64,000 nucleotides of DNA from Planctomycetota bacterium (GTDB lineage Bacteria > Planctomycetota > B15-G4 > JADJEK01): the NCBI GenBank assembly GCA_016709145.1, contig JADJEK010000013.1, forward strand, positions 62,001 to 126,000. Direction: 5' to 3'. Both the position numbers and the translations under genes were made by a program. This document shows, one piece after another, positions 18,543 through 26,065 of this stretch; the stretch's first letter is position 1; each line of letters begins with the position of its first letter. The notes beneath the pieces are model-generated. The model was not told where the DNA came from, did not search any database, and saw only the letters and a list, made by a program, of their open reading frames with translations.

Positions 18543-18991
18543 GGTGGCATTCGCTCCCGTTCGTTGCCGGCCGCTCGACTCGCGCCGCCTGTGCACGCAG
18601 ACGACGGACCTCGCAAGGAACCCAGCGTTCGATCCCCGCGTACCGCGATGATCCGTCGACTCGACGAACGCCAGGATGCGACGTCGCCGACGGATGTCGA
18701 CTCGTTCGATGCCGAAGGTGAAGGCTGCAATGGGTCGTTTTCGACGCCTCGCGCCGTGAGTTGCGAACGCGAAACGGGATGCGTGGGCGTGTTCCATTCG
18801 AGCAATCTCGCAATGCGGGCTTCGTCCCGGTTCGAGGCATGGAACGCGGCCGCGTCCGATCGCCTTGGGCAGTCCGGGCGCGACCGGTTCGACCGGTTCG
18901 GACCGGCGGATTCGCCGACGTGATGCCATCCGACGCGCAGCACGCGTCGTAGAGCGGGTTACACTCCGTCGCCGGTTCCCCGGAGCTCGCC
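18543..18991. other. Intergenic region, divergent, 449 bp
   Basis: No gene was recognised between the divergent chemoreceptor and cytochrome-type genes. Open frames here on both strands lack coding bias and plausible proteins. Apart from a possible -10 at 18960-18965, no operator, RNA gene or strong hairpin was seen. The length would accommodate a small RNA, but nothing supports one. Confidence 0.4.
18960..18965 (+). promoter_or_regulatory. Candidate -10 element of the DUF1549/DUF1553 gene
   Basis: TACACT lies 26 bp upstream of the ATG at 18992. It is identical to the -10 of the well-supported feoA promoter on the other strand. No matching -35 was found 16-18 bp upstream. A GGAG at 18982-18985 would serve as ribosome binding site. 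Confidence 0.4.
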
Positions 18992-21900
18992 ATGTCGCTG
19001 ATCGCCACGCGCCCCTCCCCGAGGGCTCGGTCTTCCGTCGTCGTCGCGGTTGCAATTCTGTGGATCGGGGGATCTTGGCACGCGGCGTCGAGCGCGCCCG
19101 AGCGCGCCGCTCGCACGGTCGACTTCTTCAAGGAAGTGCGGCCGATCCTCGCGCAGCATTGCTTCACCTGTCACGGCCCGGACGCGGAGCGCCGCAAGGG
19201 CGATCTGCGCCTCGATGTCCACGAGGACGCGTTCGCGCGGATGGCCGAAGGCGGCGCACCGTTCGTGCCCGGCGATCCCGCGGCGTCGCACGTCTTGCTG
19301 CGCATCAAGTCGACGGACCCCGACGAGCGCATGCCGAAGGGCGCCGACGCACTGACCGAGCGCCAGATCGAGACGATCGAGCGCTGGATCGAACAAGGTG
19401 CGACGTGGCGCGAGCACTGGGCGTTCACGGCGCCGACCAAGCACGAGCTGCCCGCGGTCGCCGACGCGAACTGGGCGCGCGACCCGCTCGATCGCTTCGT
19501 GCTCGCTCGACTCGAGCAGGACGGCTGGAAGCCCGAGCCGGAAGCGACGCGTGAGCAATGGCTGCGGCGCGTGACGTTCGACCTCACGGGTCTGCCGCCG
19601 ACACCCGACGAACTCGACCAATTCACGAAGGACACCAGTGCGGACGCGTACGAGAAAGCCGTCGATCGGTTGCTCGCGTCGCCGCGCTACGGCGAGCGCC
19701 AGGCACAGGAATGGCTCGACCTCGCGCGCTACGCCGACACGAGTGGCTACCAGCGCGACGAAGGCCGCGAGAACTGGAAGTGGCGCGAGTGGGTGATTCA
19801 CGCGTTCAACGCCAACATGCCGTTCGATCGCTTCGGCATCGAGCAACTCGCCGGCGACCTGCTGGAACATCCGACGCTCGAGCAACGCATCGCCACCGGC
19901 TTCAGCCGCAACCATCCGACGAACTCGGAGGCCGGTGAGGAGGAGGACGAGTACCGCTCGGCGTACGTGATGGACCGCTTGCACACGACGTCGACCGCGT
20001 TCATGGGATTGACGCTCGCGTGCGCGCAATGCCACGACCACAAGTACGACCCGCTGTCGCAGAAGGACTTCTACTCGTTCTACGCGTTCTTCGACCAAGT
20101 CGCGGAGCGCGACTCGGACGGCTTCGGCGCGAAGAACTCGCGACCGTCGTTGCCCGTGCCGAGCCCCGATCAAGCACCGCGACTCGCCGACCTGACCGCG
20201 CGCATCGACGCGCTGAAGCAACGGCTCGAAGCCGACGATCCGCTCACCGACGCGGCGCAAGCGCAGTGGGAAGCGCGCCAACGCGCGGCGCTCGCGACGC
20301 CGTTCACTTGGGAGACGCTCGACCCCGCGGGACTGCTGTCGCGCAACGGATCGAAGCTCGAGCGCCAACCCGATGGGTCGATCCTGTCGAGCGGACCCAG
20401 TCCGGTGCGCGACACGTACGACCTCGTGTTCCAGCCCGGTAAGCGCACGATCCAGGCGCTGCGCATCGAAGTGGTGCCCGATCCGTCGTTGCCCGGCGGT
20501 AAGTCGGGACGCGCGGACGACGGCCGTTTCATCCTGACGCGACTCGAACTGCGCAACTCGACGTTGTCGGAGAGCAAGGACCCGCCCCTCGTGCACCTCG
20601 CGATCGCGCAAGCCGACCTGCGGCAAGAGCGCGATCCGGACGCGAGCTTCCTCGAGGCCACGCCTGGTGACATCGACACCGCGATCGCGGTCGACGAAGC
20701 GGAGGTGGATGGCGGCGACGGACCGCGTTCGTTCGGCGCGGGATGGTGCGTCGTCGGAGACGCGATGTCCGAGACGCGCGCGGCAGTGCTGATCCCGCTC
20801 GAGCCGCTCGAGTTGAACGAAGCCGCGGTGCTGCGTATGGCGCTGCATCACACGTCGCAGTCGAAGTACAAGGCGCTGATCGGTCGCTTCCGCATTTCGG
20901 TGACGTCGGATCCACGCATCCGCGAGCGCCTGCTGCCGGTGACCGCGAAGCCGTGGAGCACGCTCGGTCCGTTCTCCGCCGAGCACGCGCCGGCCGCGTT
21001 CGAGACCGCGTACGCGCCGGAGCAGGCGATCAAGGGCGGAGTCGATCTGCGCAAGACGTTCGATCCACCCGCGCCCGCGGAGCCCGACGGCGATCCCAAG
21101 AAGCCGGGCGGTAAGAACGCGCCCGGGCCGACCGACGACGCCACGAAGACCGCGCCGAAGGCGCAAGACGGGAAGCCGGCGGCGGACGCCCCCGCGTCGC
21201 CGACGCCGGCCGAACCCGTCGCCGCCGCGCAGCCCGCGTCGACTCCGACCGCGGGCGCGGCTCGCGCGGCCGCGCCGTCCGAAGTGAGCGTCGACGGCGC
21301 GAAGGGGACCGCCGCCACGGCGGCCGCGCCCACCGCCGCCGCGGCGAAGCTCGAAGCCGCGAACGAGCCGGACCCATCGCCGAAGCCCCGGAAGTCGGCC
21401 GGCGCGGAAGCGGTGCCCGCGGCCACGAAACCCGCGGCGAAGGACGCGGCCGATGCTCCCGCCGCAGCCGAGAACTCGAACGATCCACTCGGCGGCGACG
21501 CGACGAAGCGTCGCAAGAAGGACGACAAGCTCACTTGGCAGGAGCAGAAGACGTGGCGCGACGGCGCAACGCAGACTCTGCGCGGTGCGAGCGGTGACGT
21601 GGCGTACTACCTCACGCGCAAGTTGGTCGCCGATCGAGCGCGCACCGTCGTGTTGCGACTCGACGGTCCGGCCGGAGTGAAGGTCTGGCTGAACGGCGAA
21701 CTCGTGTTCAGCGAAGCTCCGGCGAACCCCGTGCCCGAATCGAAGAGCGCGAACAAGGGCGACGCCAAGCCGAAGGACGACGATGGCGAATTCGACTTCG
21801 GCGACGGCTTCTTCCGCCGCGAACGTCCGAAGCGGACCGCGCGCATCGGCATCCGCGCCGGTGAGAACGAACTGGTCGTCAAGGCGATCTACGCGCTGCC

Positions 21901-23380
21901 GAAGCCAAAGCGCGGCGAGGGCGGGCCCGGCGCAACGGGCGCGATGGGTGGCATGGGCGAGATGCCCGGCATGGGAGGCGGCTTCGGTCGCTTCGGCGGC
22001 GGTGGTGCGTCGTTCACGTCCGCCGTCAGTGCGGAAGGGGACGACGTCCTCGATTTCGAAGTCGCGACGCTGCTCGCCGAGCCGCCGCCCGCGACGCCGC
22101 CCGTGGTCACACCGCCGCAACTGCCGAAGCCGGTCGCGATCGTCGCCGACACCAGCGCGAAGCCGCCGGTCACGCGCGAGCAACGCGGCGCACGCACGAT
22201 TCGCGCGTGGTATCGCCGCCACATCGATCCGATCGGGCGCGTGCTCGCGGTCGAGCTCGATCGACTCGAAGCCGAGCGCGACGACGTCATGCGCACTGTC
22301 CCCGAGACGATGGTGATGGAGGAGCGTCGCGAGCCGCGCAAGACGTACGTGTTCAAGCGCGGCCAGTACAAGAACAAGGGCACCGAGGTCAGTGCGGACG
22401 TGCCGTCGATCCTGCCTCCGCTCGCGAAGGACTTGCCGCGCAACCGACTCGGGCTGGCGCGTTGGTTGTTCGCGCCGGAGCATCCGTTGACGGCGCGCGT
22501 CGCCGTCAATCGCATCTGGGCGCAGTACTTCGGCGTCGGCTTGGTGAAGACCGGCGACGACTTCGGCGTGCGCAGTGAGTTGCCCTCGCATCCCGAGCTA
22601 CTGGACACGCTCGCCGTCGAGTTCCGCGAGAGCGGATGGGACATGAAGGCGCTGCATCGGCGCATCGTGTTGTCGGCGACGTACCGGCAATCGGCGCTCA
22701 TCGCGTCCGACAAGCTCGCGAAGGATCCCGAGAACAGTCTGCTCGCGCGCGGTCCGCGATTGCGGCTCGCGGCCGAGATGGTGCGGGACAACGCGCTGTA
22801 CGCGGCCGGTCTCTTGGTCGAGTCGATCGGCGGCAAGAGCGTGAAGCCCTACCAGCCCGAAGGGCTGTGGAAGGCCGTCACGGGCGGTCGCGACTGGAAG
22901 CGCGATGCCGGCGAGGAGCAGTACCGCCGCGGCATCTACGTGTATTGGAAGCGCGGCGTGCCGTACCCGTCGCTGCTGACGTTCGATGCGTCGAAGCGCG
23001 AGACTTGCACCGTGTCGCGACCGCAGACGACCACGCCGCTGCAGTCGCTCGTGCTGTTGAACGATCCGGTCTACGTCGAAGCCGCGCGTGTGTTCGCGCA
23101 GCGGCTGTTGAAGGAAGGCGGCAAGGACGACGGCAAGCGCATCGCGCTCGGTTTCCGCTGGTGCACGTCGCGCGTGCCGGATGCCGAGGAGGTCGCCGTG
23201 CTGACGAAGTTGCTGGCCGCCCAGCGCGAGCACTACGCCGCCGATCCGGCCGCGGCGAAGAAGTTGCTCGCCGTCGGCGATGCCAAGCCGGATGCCAAGC
23301 TCGACGCTGCGGAACTCGCGGCGTGGACCGGCGTCGCACAAGCGCTGCTGAACCTCGATGCCACGATCCACCGCGGTTGA
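18992..23380 (+). CDS. Secreted PSCyt1/DUF1549/DUF1553 protein
   Basis: A 1462-residue exported protein of the planctomycete cytochrome-associated family. After a signal segment (VVVAVAILWIGG) comes a cytochrome c-like module with FKEVRPILAQHCFTCHG. A DUF1549 domain follows (RRVTFDLTGLPPTPDEL near residue 190), and a C-terminal DUF1553 domain starts around residue 1160 (NRIWAQYFGVGLVKTGDDFG). Between them are a carbohydrate-binding-like region, an Ala/Pro/Lys-rich low-complexity stretch (about 690-840) and a Gly/Met/Phe-rich stretch (about 975-1010). Family members are thought to be envelope proteins linked to polysaccharide breakdown or electron transfer, but none is well characterised. It forms a pair with the DUF1501 gene 60 bp downstream, the usual arrangement. 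GGAG precedes the ATG. Confidence 0.9.
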   Translation: MSLIATRPSPRARSSVVVAVAILWIGGSWHAASSAPERAARTVDFFKEVRPILAQHCFTCHGPDAERRKGDLRLDVHEDAFARMAEGGAPFVPGDPAASHVLLRIKSTDPDERMPKGADALTERQIETIERWIEQGATWREHWAFTAPTKHELPAVADANWARDPLDRFVLARLEQDGWKPEPEATREQWLRRVTFDLTGLPPTPDELDQFTKDTSADAYEKAVDRLLASPRYGERQAQEWLDLARYADTSGYQRDEGRENWKWREWVIHAFNANMPFDRFGIEQLAGDLLEHPTLEQRIATGFSRNHPTNSEAGEEEDEYRSAYVMDRLHTTSTAFMGLTLACAQCHDHKYDPLSQKDFYSFYAFFDQVAERDSDGFGAKNSRPSLPVPSPDQAPRLADLTARIDALKQRLEADDPLTDAAQAQWEARQRAALATPFTWETLDPAGLLSRNGSKLERQPDGSILSSGPSPVRDTYDLVFQPGKRTIQALRIEVVPDPSLPGGKSGRADDGRFILTRLELRNSTLSESKDPPLVHLAIAQADLRQERDPDASFLEATPGDIDTAIAVDEAEVDGGDGPRSFGAGWCVVGDAMSETRAAVLIPLEPLELNEAAVLRMALHHTSQSKYKALIGRFRISVTSDPRIRERLLPVTAKPWSTLGPFSAEHAPAAFETAYAPEQAIKGGVDLRKTFDPPAPAEPDGDPKKPGGKNAPGPTDDATKTAPKAQDGKPAADAPASPTPAEPVAAAQPASTPTAGAARAAAPSEVSVDGAKGTAATAAAPTAAAAKLEAANEPDPSPKPRKSAGAEAVPAATKPAAKDAADAPAAAENSNDPLGGDATKRRKKDDKLTWQEQKTWRDGATQTLRGASGDVAYYLTRKLVADRARTVVLRLDGPAGVKVWLNGELVFSEAPANPVPESKSANKGDAKPKDDDGEFDFGDGFFRRERPKRTARIGIRAGENELVVKAIYALPKPKRGEGGPGATGAMGGMGEMPGMGGGFGRFGGGGASFTSAVSAEGDDVLDFEVATLLAEPPPATPPVVTPPQLPKPVAIVADTSAKPPVTREQRGARTIRAWYRRHIDPIGRVLAVELDRLEAERDDVMRTVPETMVMEERREPRKTYVFKRGQYKNKGTEVSADVPSILPPLAKDLPRNRLGLARWLFAPEHPLTARVAVNRIWAQYFGVGLVKTGDDFGVRSELPSHPELLDTLAVEFRESGWDMKALHRRIVLSATYRQSALIASDKLAKDPENSLLARGPRLRLAAEMVRDNALYAAGLLVESIGGKSVKPYQPEGLWKAVTGGRDWKRDAGEEQYRRGIYVYWKRGVPYPSLLTFDASKRETCTVSRPQTTTPLQSLVLLNDPVYVEAARVFAQRLLKEGGKDDGKRIALGFRWCTSRVPDAEEVAVLTKLLAAQREHYAADPAAAKKLLAVGDAKPDAKLDAAELAAWTGVAQALLNLDATIHRG

Positions 23381-23440
23381 CAGCCCGTTGAGGGCCCCGA
23401 ACGTGAACGAAGTCGATCGCAACGACTGGAACTCCGAGCC

Positions 23441-24871
23441 ATGAACCGACAGAACTGCGATTCCTTGCGCGACGCACTCAACCGGCGCGCGTTCCTTGGG
23501 CAGGGCGCTCGCGGCCTCCTCGGGCTGTCGATGGCGTCGTTCCTGGGCCGCGTCGCGTTGGCGGACGAAGCGCCTGCGTACGCGGTGCCGGGCGCTACGG
23601 CGAAGCGCGTGATCCAGATCTTCTTGTCGGGCGGCTTGTCGCAGATCGACCTGTTCGACGAGAAGCCGCTGCTCGTGAAGCATCGCGGCGAGGAGTTGCC
23701 GGAGTCCGTACGGCGCGGTCAGCGCATCACCGGATTGACGGAGAAGCAGGGCGCGCTGCCCGTGGCGGGCTCGTGCTTCAAGTTCCGCGATTGTGGCAAG
23801 AGCGGCATGCGCATGGCGGAGATCCTGCCCGAGTTGGGCTCGGTCGCGGACGAGCTCACGCTGGTGCGTTCGCTGCAGACCGACCACGTGTTGCACGAAG
23901 CGGCGATGACGATCCTGTTCACGGGCACGCAATTGCTGGGGCGGCCGTCGTTCGGCGCGTGGGTGAGTTACGCGCTCGGCACGCTGAACGAGAACATCCC
24001 CGAGTTCGTCGTGCTGCTGTCCGGCGGCAAGGGCGGTACGCCGCTGCATCCGCGGCTGTGGCACAACGGGTTCTTGCCGGGACGGCATCAAGGCGTGCAG
24101 TTCCGCTCGGGTGGCGATCCCGTGCTGTTCGCGAGCAATCCGCCCGGCATCGACGCGAAGGCGCGACGCGGCGTCCTCGATGCGATCGGAGAACTGAACG
24201 CGCTCGAACATCGAACGGTCGGCGACCCCGACATCACGACACGCACGCAGGCCTACGAGATGGCGGCGCGCATGCAGACGTCCGTGCCGGAACTCGCCGA
24301 CTTGTCGAAAGAGTCGCAGGACGTGCTCGATGCCTACGGCGCCACGCCGGGCAAGGAGTCGTTCGCGAACAACTGTCTGCTCGCGCGCCGGTTGGTGGAG
24401 CGCGGGGTGCGCTTCGTGCAGATCTGCGATGGCGGGTGGGACACGCACTTCGAGATCCCGACGGTGCTGCCGAAGAAGTGCCAGGACGTCGACAAGCCGA
24501 CCGCCGCGTTGATCAAGGACTTGAAGGAGCGCGGGCTGCTCGAGGACACGATCGTGATGTTCACCGGCGAGTTCGGTCGCACGAGCTACTGCGAGGGGCC
24601 GCTGTCGTTCGACTCGTACGGCCGCGACCATCAGGCGCTGTGCAACTCGGTGCTGCTCGCGGGCGGCGGATTCAAACGCGGCTTCACGTACGGCAAGACC
24701 GACGACTGGGGTTGGGACGTCGTCGATCAGCCCGTGCACATGCACGACTTGCACGCGACGCTGCTGCATTGCCTCGGGCTCGATCACGAGAAGCTGACGT
24801 TCCGACACCAAAGCCGCGACTTCCGCCTGACCGACGTTGCGGGCCGGGTCGTGAACGACATTCTCGTCTGA
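23441..24871 (+). CDS. Tat-exported DUF1501 (sulfatase-like) protein
   Basis: A 476-residue DUF1501 protein. The N-terminus has a twin-arginine signal (NRRAFLGQGARGLLGLSMAS). Mature-region hallmarks of the family are IFLSGGLSQIDLFD, LPELGSVADELTLVRSL, CDGGWDTH and FTGEFGRTSYCEG, then GRDHQALCNSVLLAGGG and a C-terminal LHATLLHCLGLDHEKLTF. The fold is related to alkaline phosphatase/sulfatase enzymes, but the family's activity is unproven. It follows the DUF1549/DUF1553 gene, with which it is nearly always paired in Planctomycetota; the two probably act together in the envelope. A compact hairpin starts two bases after the stop codon. Confidence 0.92.
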   Translation: MNRQNCDSLRDALNRRAFLGQGARGLLGLSMASFLGRVALADEAPAYAVPGATAKRVIQIFLSGGLSQIDLFDEKPLLVKHRGEELPESVRRGQRITGLTEKQGALPVAGSCFKFRDCGKSGMRMAEILPELGSVADELTLVRSLQTDHVLHEAAMTILFTGTQLLGRPSFGAWVSYALGTLNENIPEFVVLLSGGKGGTPLHPRLWHNGFLPGRHQGVQFRSGGDPVLFASNPPGIDAKARRGVLDAIGELNALEHRTVGDPDITTRTQAYEMAARMQTSVPELADLSKESQDVLDAYGATPGKESFANNCLLARRLVERGVRFVQICDGGWDTHFEIPTVLPKKCQDVDKPTAALIKDLKERGLLEDTIVMFTGEFGRTSYCEGPLSFDSYGRDHQALCNSVLLAGGGFKRGFTYGKTDDWGWDVVDQPVHMHDLHATLLHCLGLDHEKLTFRHQSRDFRLTDVAGRVVNDILV

Positions 24872-24872
24872 C

Positions 24873-24890
24873 TCGGGCCGCATGGCCCGA
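24873..24890 (+). terminator. Hairpin after the DUF1501 gene
   Basis: A seven-base perfect stem TCGGGCC/GGCCCGA with GCAT loop lies immediately downstream of the stop at 24871. There is no T-run, so intrinsic termination is uncertain. Its position makes a 3'-end or mRNA-stability role plausible. Confidence 0.4.
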
Positions 24891-24914
24891 CGCCAGCTCG
24901 GGCGTCGAGGCGAG

Positions 24915-25009
24915 GCGGGGGGAACTTCGTTCCCCCCGCACCCCCCTCGTTCGACCGCTCGCGGTCGAACGACCAAAGGGGGGCTTCACAAACGAGCGAA
25001 GCCCCCCTT
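24915..25009. repeat. Three consecutive long stem-loops
   Basis: Three adjacent inverted repeats are present. The first is GCGGGGGGAAC with its complement (24915-24925/24929-24939, loop TTC). The second is CGTTCGACCGC with its complement (24948-24958/24961-24971). The third is AAGGGGGGCTTC with its complement (24976-24987/24998-25009, 10-base loop). Stems are 11-12 bp and perfect. This is too regular for chance and too short for a mobile element; it is most likely a REP/BIME-like block. Confidence 0.65.
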
Positions 25010-25049
25010 GGGAACCCCGCGCCCTTGAGTCGCGCGTGAGACTTCACGC

Positions 25050-25239
25050 CAAGGGACGTCGAGAACGGGCCTCGCTGCGGCCATTCAAAGCCGCAGGGGT
25101 GGCTTCTCGACGGCGTGATTCGCGACCCTTGTGGATCTCGCCCCAGGTGACGTACTGACGAGATGTGTAGAGCGGATCGCCACGGCTGCGGCAGGCTGCT
25201 GAATGGCCGCAGCGAGAGCCCGTTCTCGACGTCCCTTGG
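25050..25239. repeat. Near-perfect long inverted repeat (38-40 bp arms, 112-bp spacer)
   Basis: The left arm (25050-25087) begins CAAGGGACGTCGAGAACGGG; the right arm (25200-25239) is its reverse complement with a two-base insertion (GCGAGAGCCCG against GCGAGGCCCG). The spacer encodes nothing recognisable. Terminal inverted repeats of a MITE-like element, or two opposed copies of a dispersed intergenic repeat, would both look like this. No flanking target-site duplication was found. Confidence 0.6.
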
Positions 25240-25340
25240 CGACGGAGTGGTTTCCTAGGACGCGCGAGCTTGAACCCGAGGGAGAACTTCGGGTCGCGCT
25301 TCGCGCTCCGCGGTGGCGATTGAAGGAGTGGGTAGATGAC

Positions 25341-25364
25341 GGGGACGGAGGCGGGTCTGTCCCC
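25341..25364. repeat. REP-like hairpin
   Basis: GGGGAC, a 12-base loop rich in G, then GTCCCC. Immediately after it lies GATGTGTCCCCC, which also pairs partly with the left arm. GGGGAC-type hairpins like this are common in REP elements mobilised by Y1 transposases elsewhere. No such transposase gene occurs in the window. Confidence 0.45.
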
Positions 25365-25640
25365 GATGTGTCCCCCGTGACCGGACGCCCTTGCCGGCGG
25401 CAAAAGCGTTCGGGCTACTTCGTGGCTCGACAACGGGTTCGGGTCACTCGGTTCACGCTGTCGATCTCGTTCGGATCGGGTCTTGGTCACCGGGGCTCGC
25501 GCCAAGGTCACCTCTTTCCGACGGCCCGTTTACCTACACGACCACGGCTTCGCGTGCCGTTCGCCCCTCTCCGGTCGGCTTCGAATTCCGTGCAACGGCG
25601 TCTCCGCGGTGGTGTCCCTTCGGCACTGGAACTGGGGCGG

Positions 25641-26012
25641 TTGAACTCGCAAGCGCCGGGCGGCGACTCCTGGATCGTGTCGCTCGGCGACGTCGACATC
25701 GAGCGGCTGTCGGGCGACCCCTCGGCGCCGCCGGCGCAGTTGTCCGGGGCCAAGCGCGAGTCGTGGGCCACAATGCTCGCGCCGATCGACGCGAACGACC
25801 GGAGTCAGACGGGCGCGATCTCGCAGTTCATGCGCGAACACGGCTTCGAAACCAACGTAGCCCCGGATCCCGGCGAGACGTTCCTCGTGCGCAGCCTGTC
25901 GCCGCGAGGTCACGACATCGCGGCGGTCGTACGCGTGCTCGCGAGCGAAGCGAATGGAATCACGTTCGCGTGGCGCGTGCTGAAGACGTGGAAGGTCCGC
26001 AAGAACCCCTGA
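25641..26012 (+). CDS. Unrecognised small protein, start uncertain
   Basis: The frame ending at 26012 has convincing coding character from about 25660: strong G/C at third positions, and sensible protein such as SWIVSLGDVDIERLSGDPS and FMREHGFETNVAPDPGETFL. Upstream, codon bias is lost although the frame stays open. TTG at 25641 (about 123 residues) and GTG at 25554 are possible starts; neither has a clear ribosome binding site. The product is soluble, mixed alpha/beta, with no motif I recognise. It may be the remnant of a longer gene whose 5' end was replaced by the repeat region. It precedes hrpB by 53 bp on the same strand. Confidence 0.5.
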   Translation: MNSQAPGGDSWIVSLGDVDIERLSGDPSAPPAQLSGAKRESWATMLAPIDANDRSQTGAISQFMREHGFETNVAPDPGETFLVRSLSPRGHDIAAVVRVLASEANGITFAWRVLKTWKVRKNP

Positions 26013-26053
26013 AACGCAAGACGAGCTGGACTGCGTCGACGGGGCGACGCGCG

Positions 26054-26059
26054 TAGTCT
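26054..26059 (+). promoter_or_regulatory. Candidate -10 element of hrpB (leaderless start)
   Basis: TAGTCT followed by six bases and the ATG at 26066. There is no Shine-Dalgarno sequence, so transcription probably starts at the initiation codon. No clear -35 is present. Confidence 0.4.
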
Positions 26060-26065
26060 GTCGCC

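Larger units (their letters stand above)
24872..25640. other. Repeat- and hairpin-rich intergenic region
   Basis: About 770 bp without a recognisable gene. It contains four consecutive stem-loops (24873-25009), a near-perfect 38-40 bp inverted repeat (25050-25087 with 25200-25239) and a REP-like GGGGAC/GTCCCC hairpin (25341-25364). Codon-position bias is absent. The sequence resembles dispersed intergenic repeats more than a decayed gene; no transposase fragment is identifiable. Confidence 0.6.

Noticed and set aside
18959..22591. 1210-codon open frame antisense to the DUF1549/DUF1553 gene
   Set aside because: Arg-rich, motif-free product opposite a well-supported gene; no ribosome binding site or sensible domain.
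25195..25240. Sequencing-adapter or assembly artefact around AGATGTGTAGAG (about 25161) in the repeat spacer
   Set aside because: Only nine bases match a common transposon adapter and the context is genome-like in composition; natural repeat DNA explains it better.
24872..25640. Decayed insertion sequence
   Set aside because: Inverted repeats and hairpins are present, but no transposase remnant or target duplication can be found; it is recorded as repeats only.
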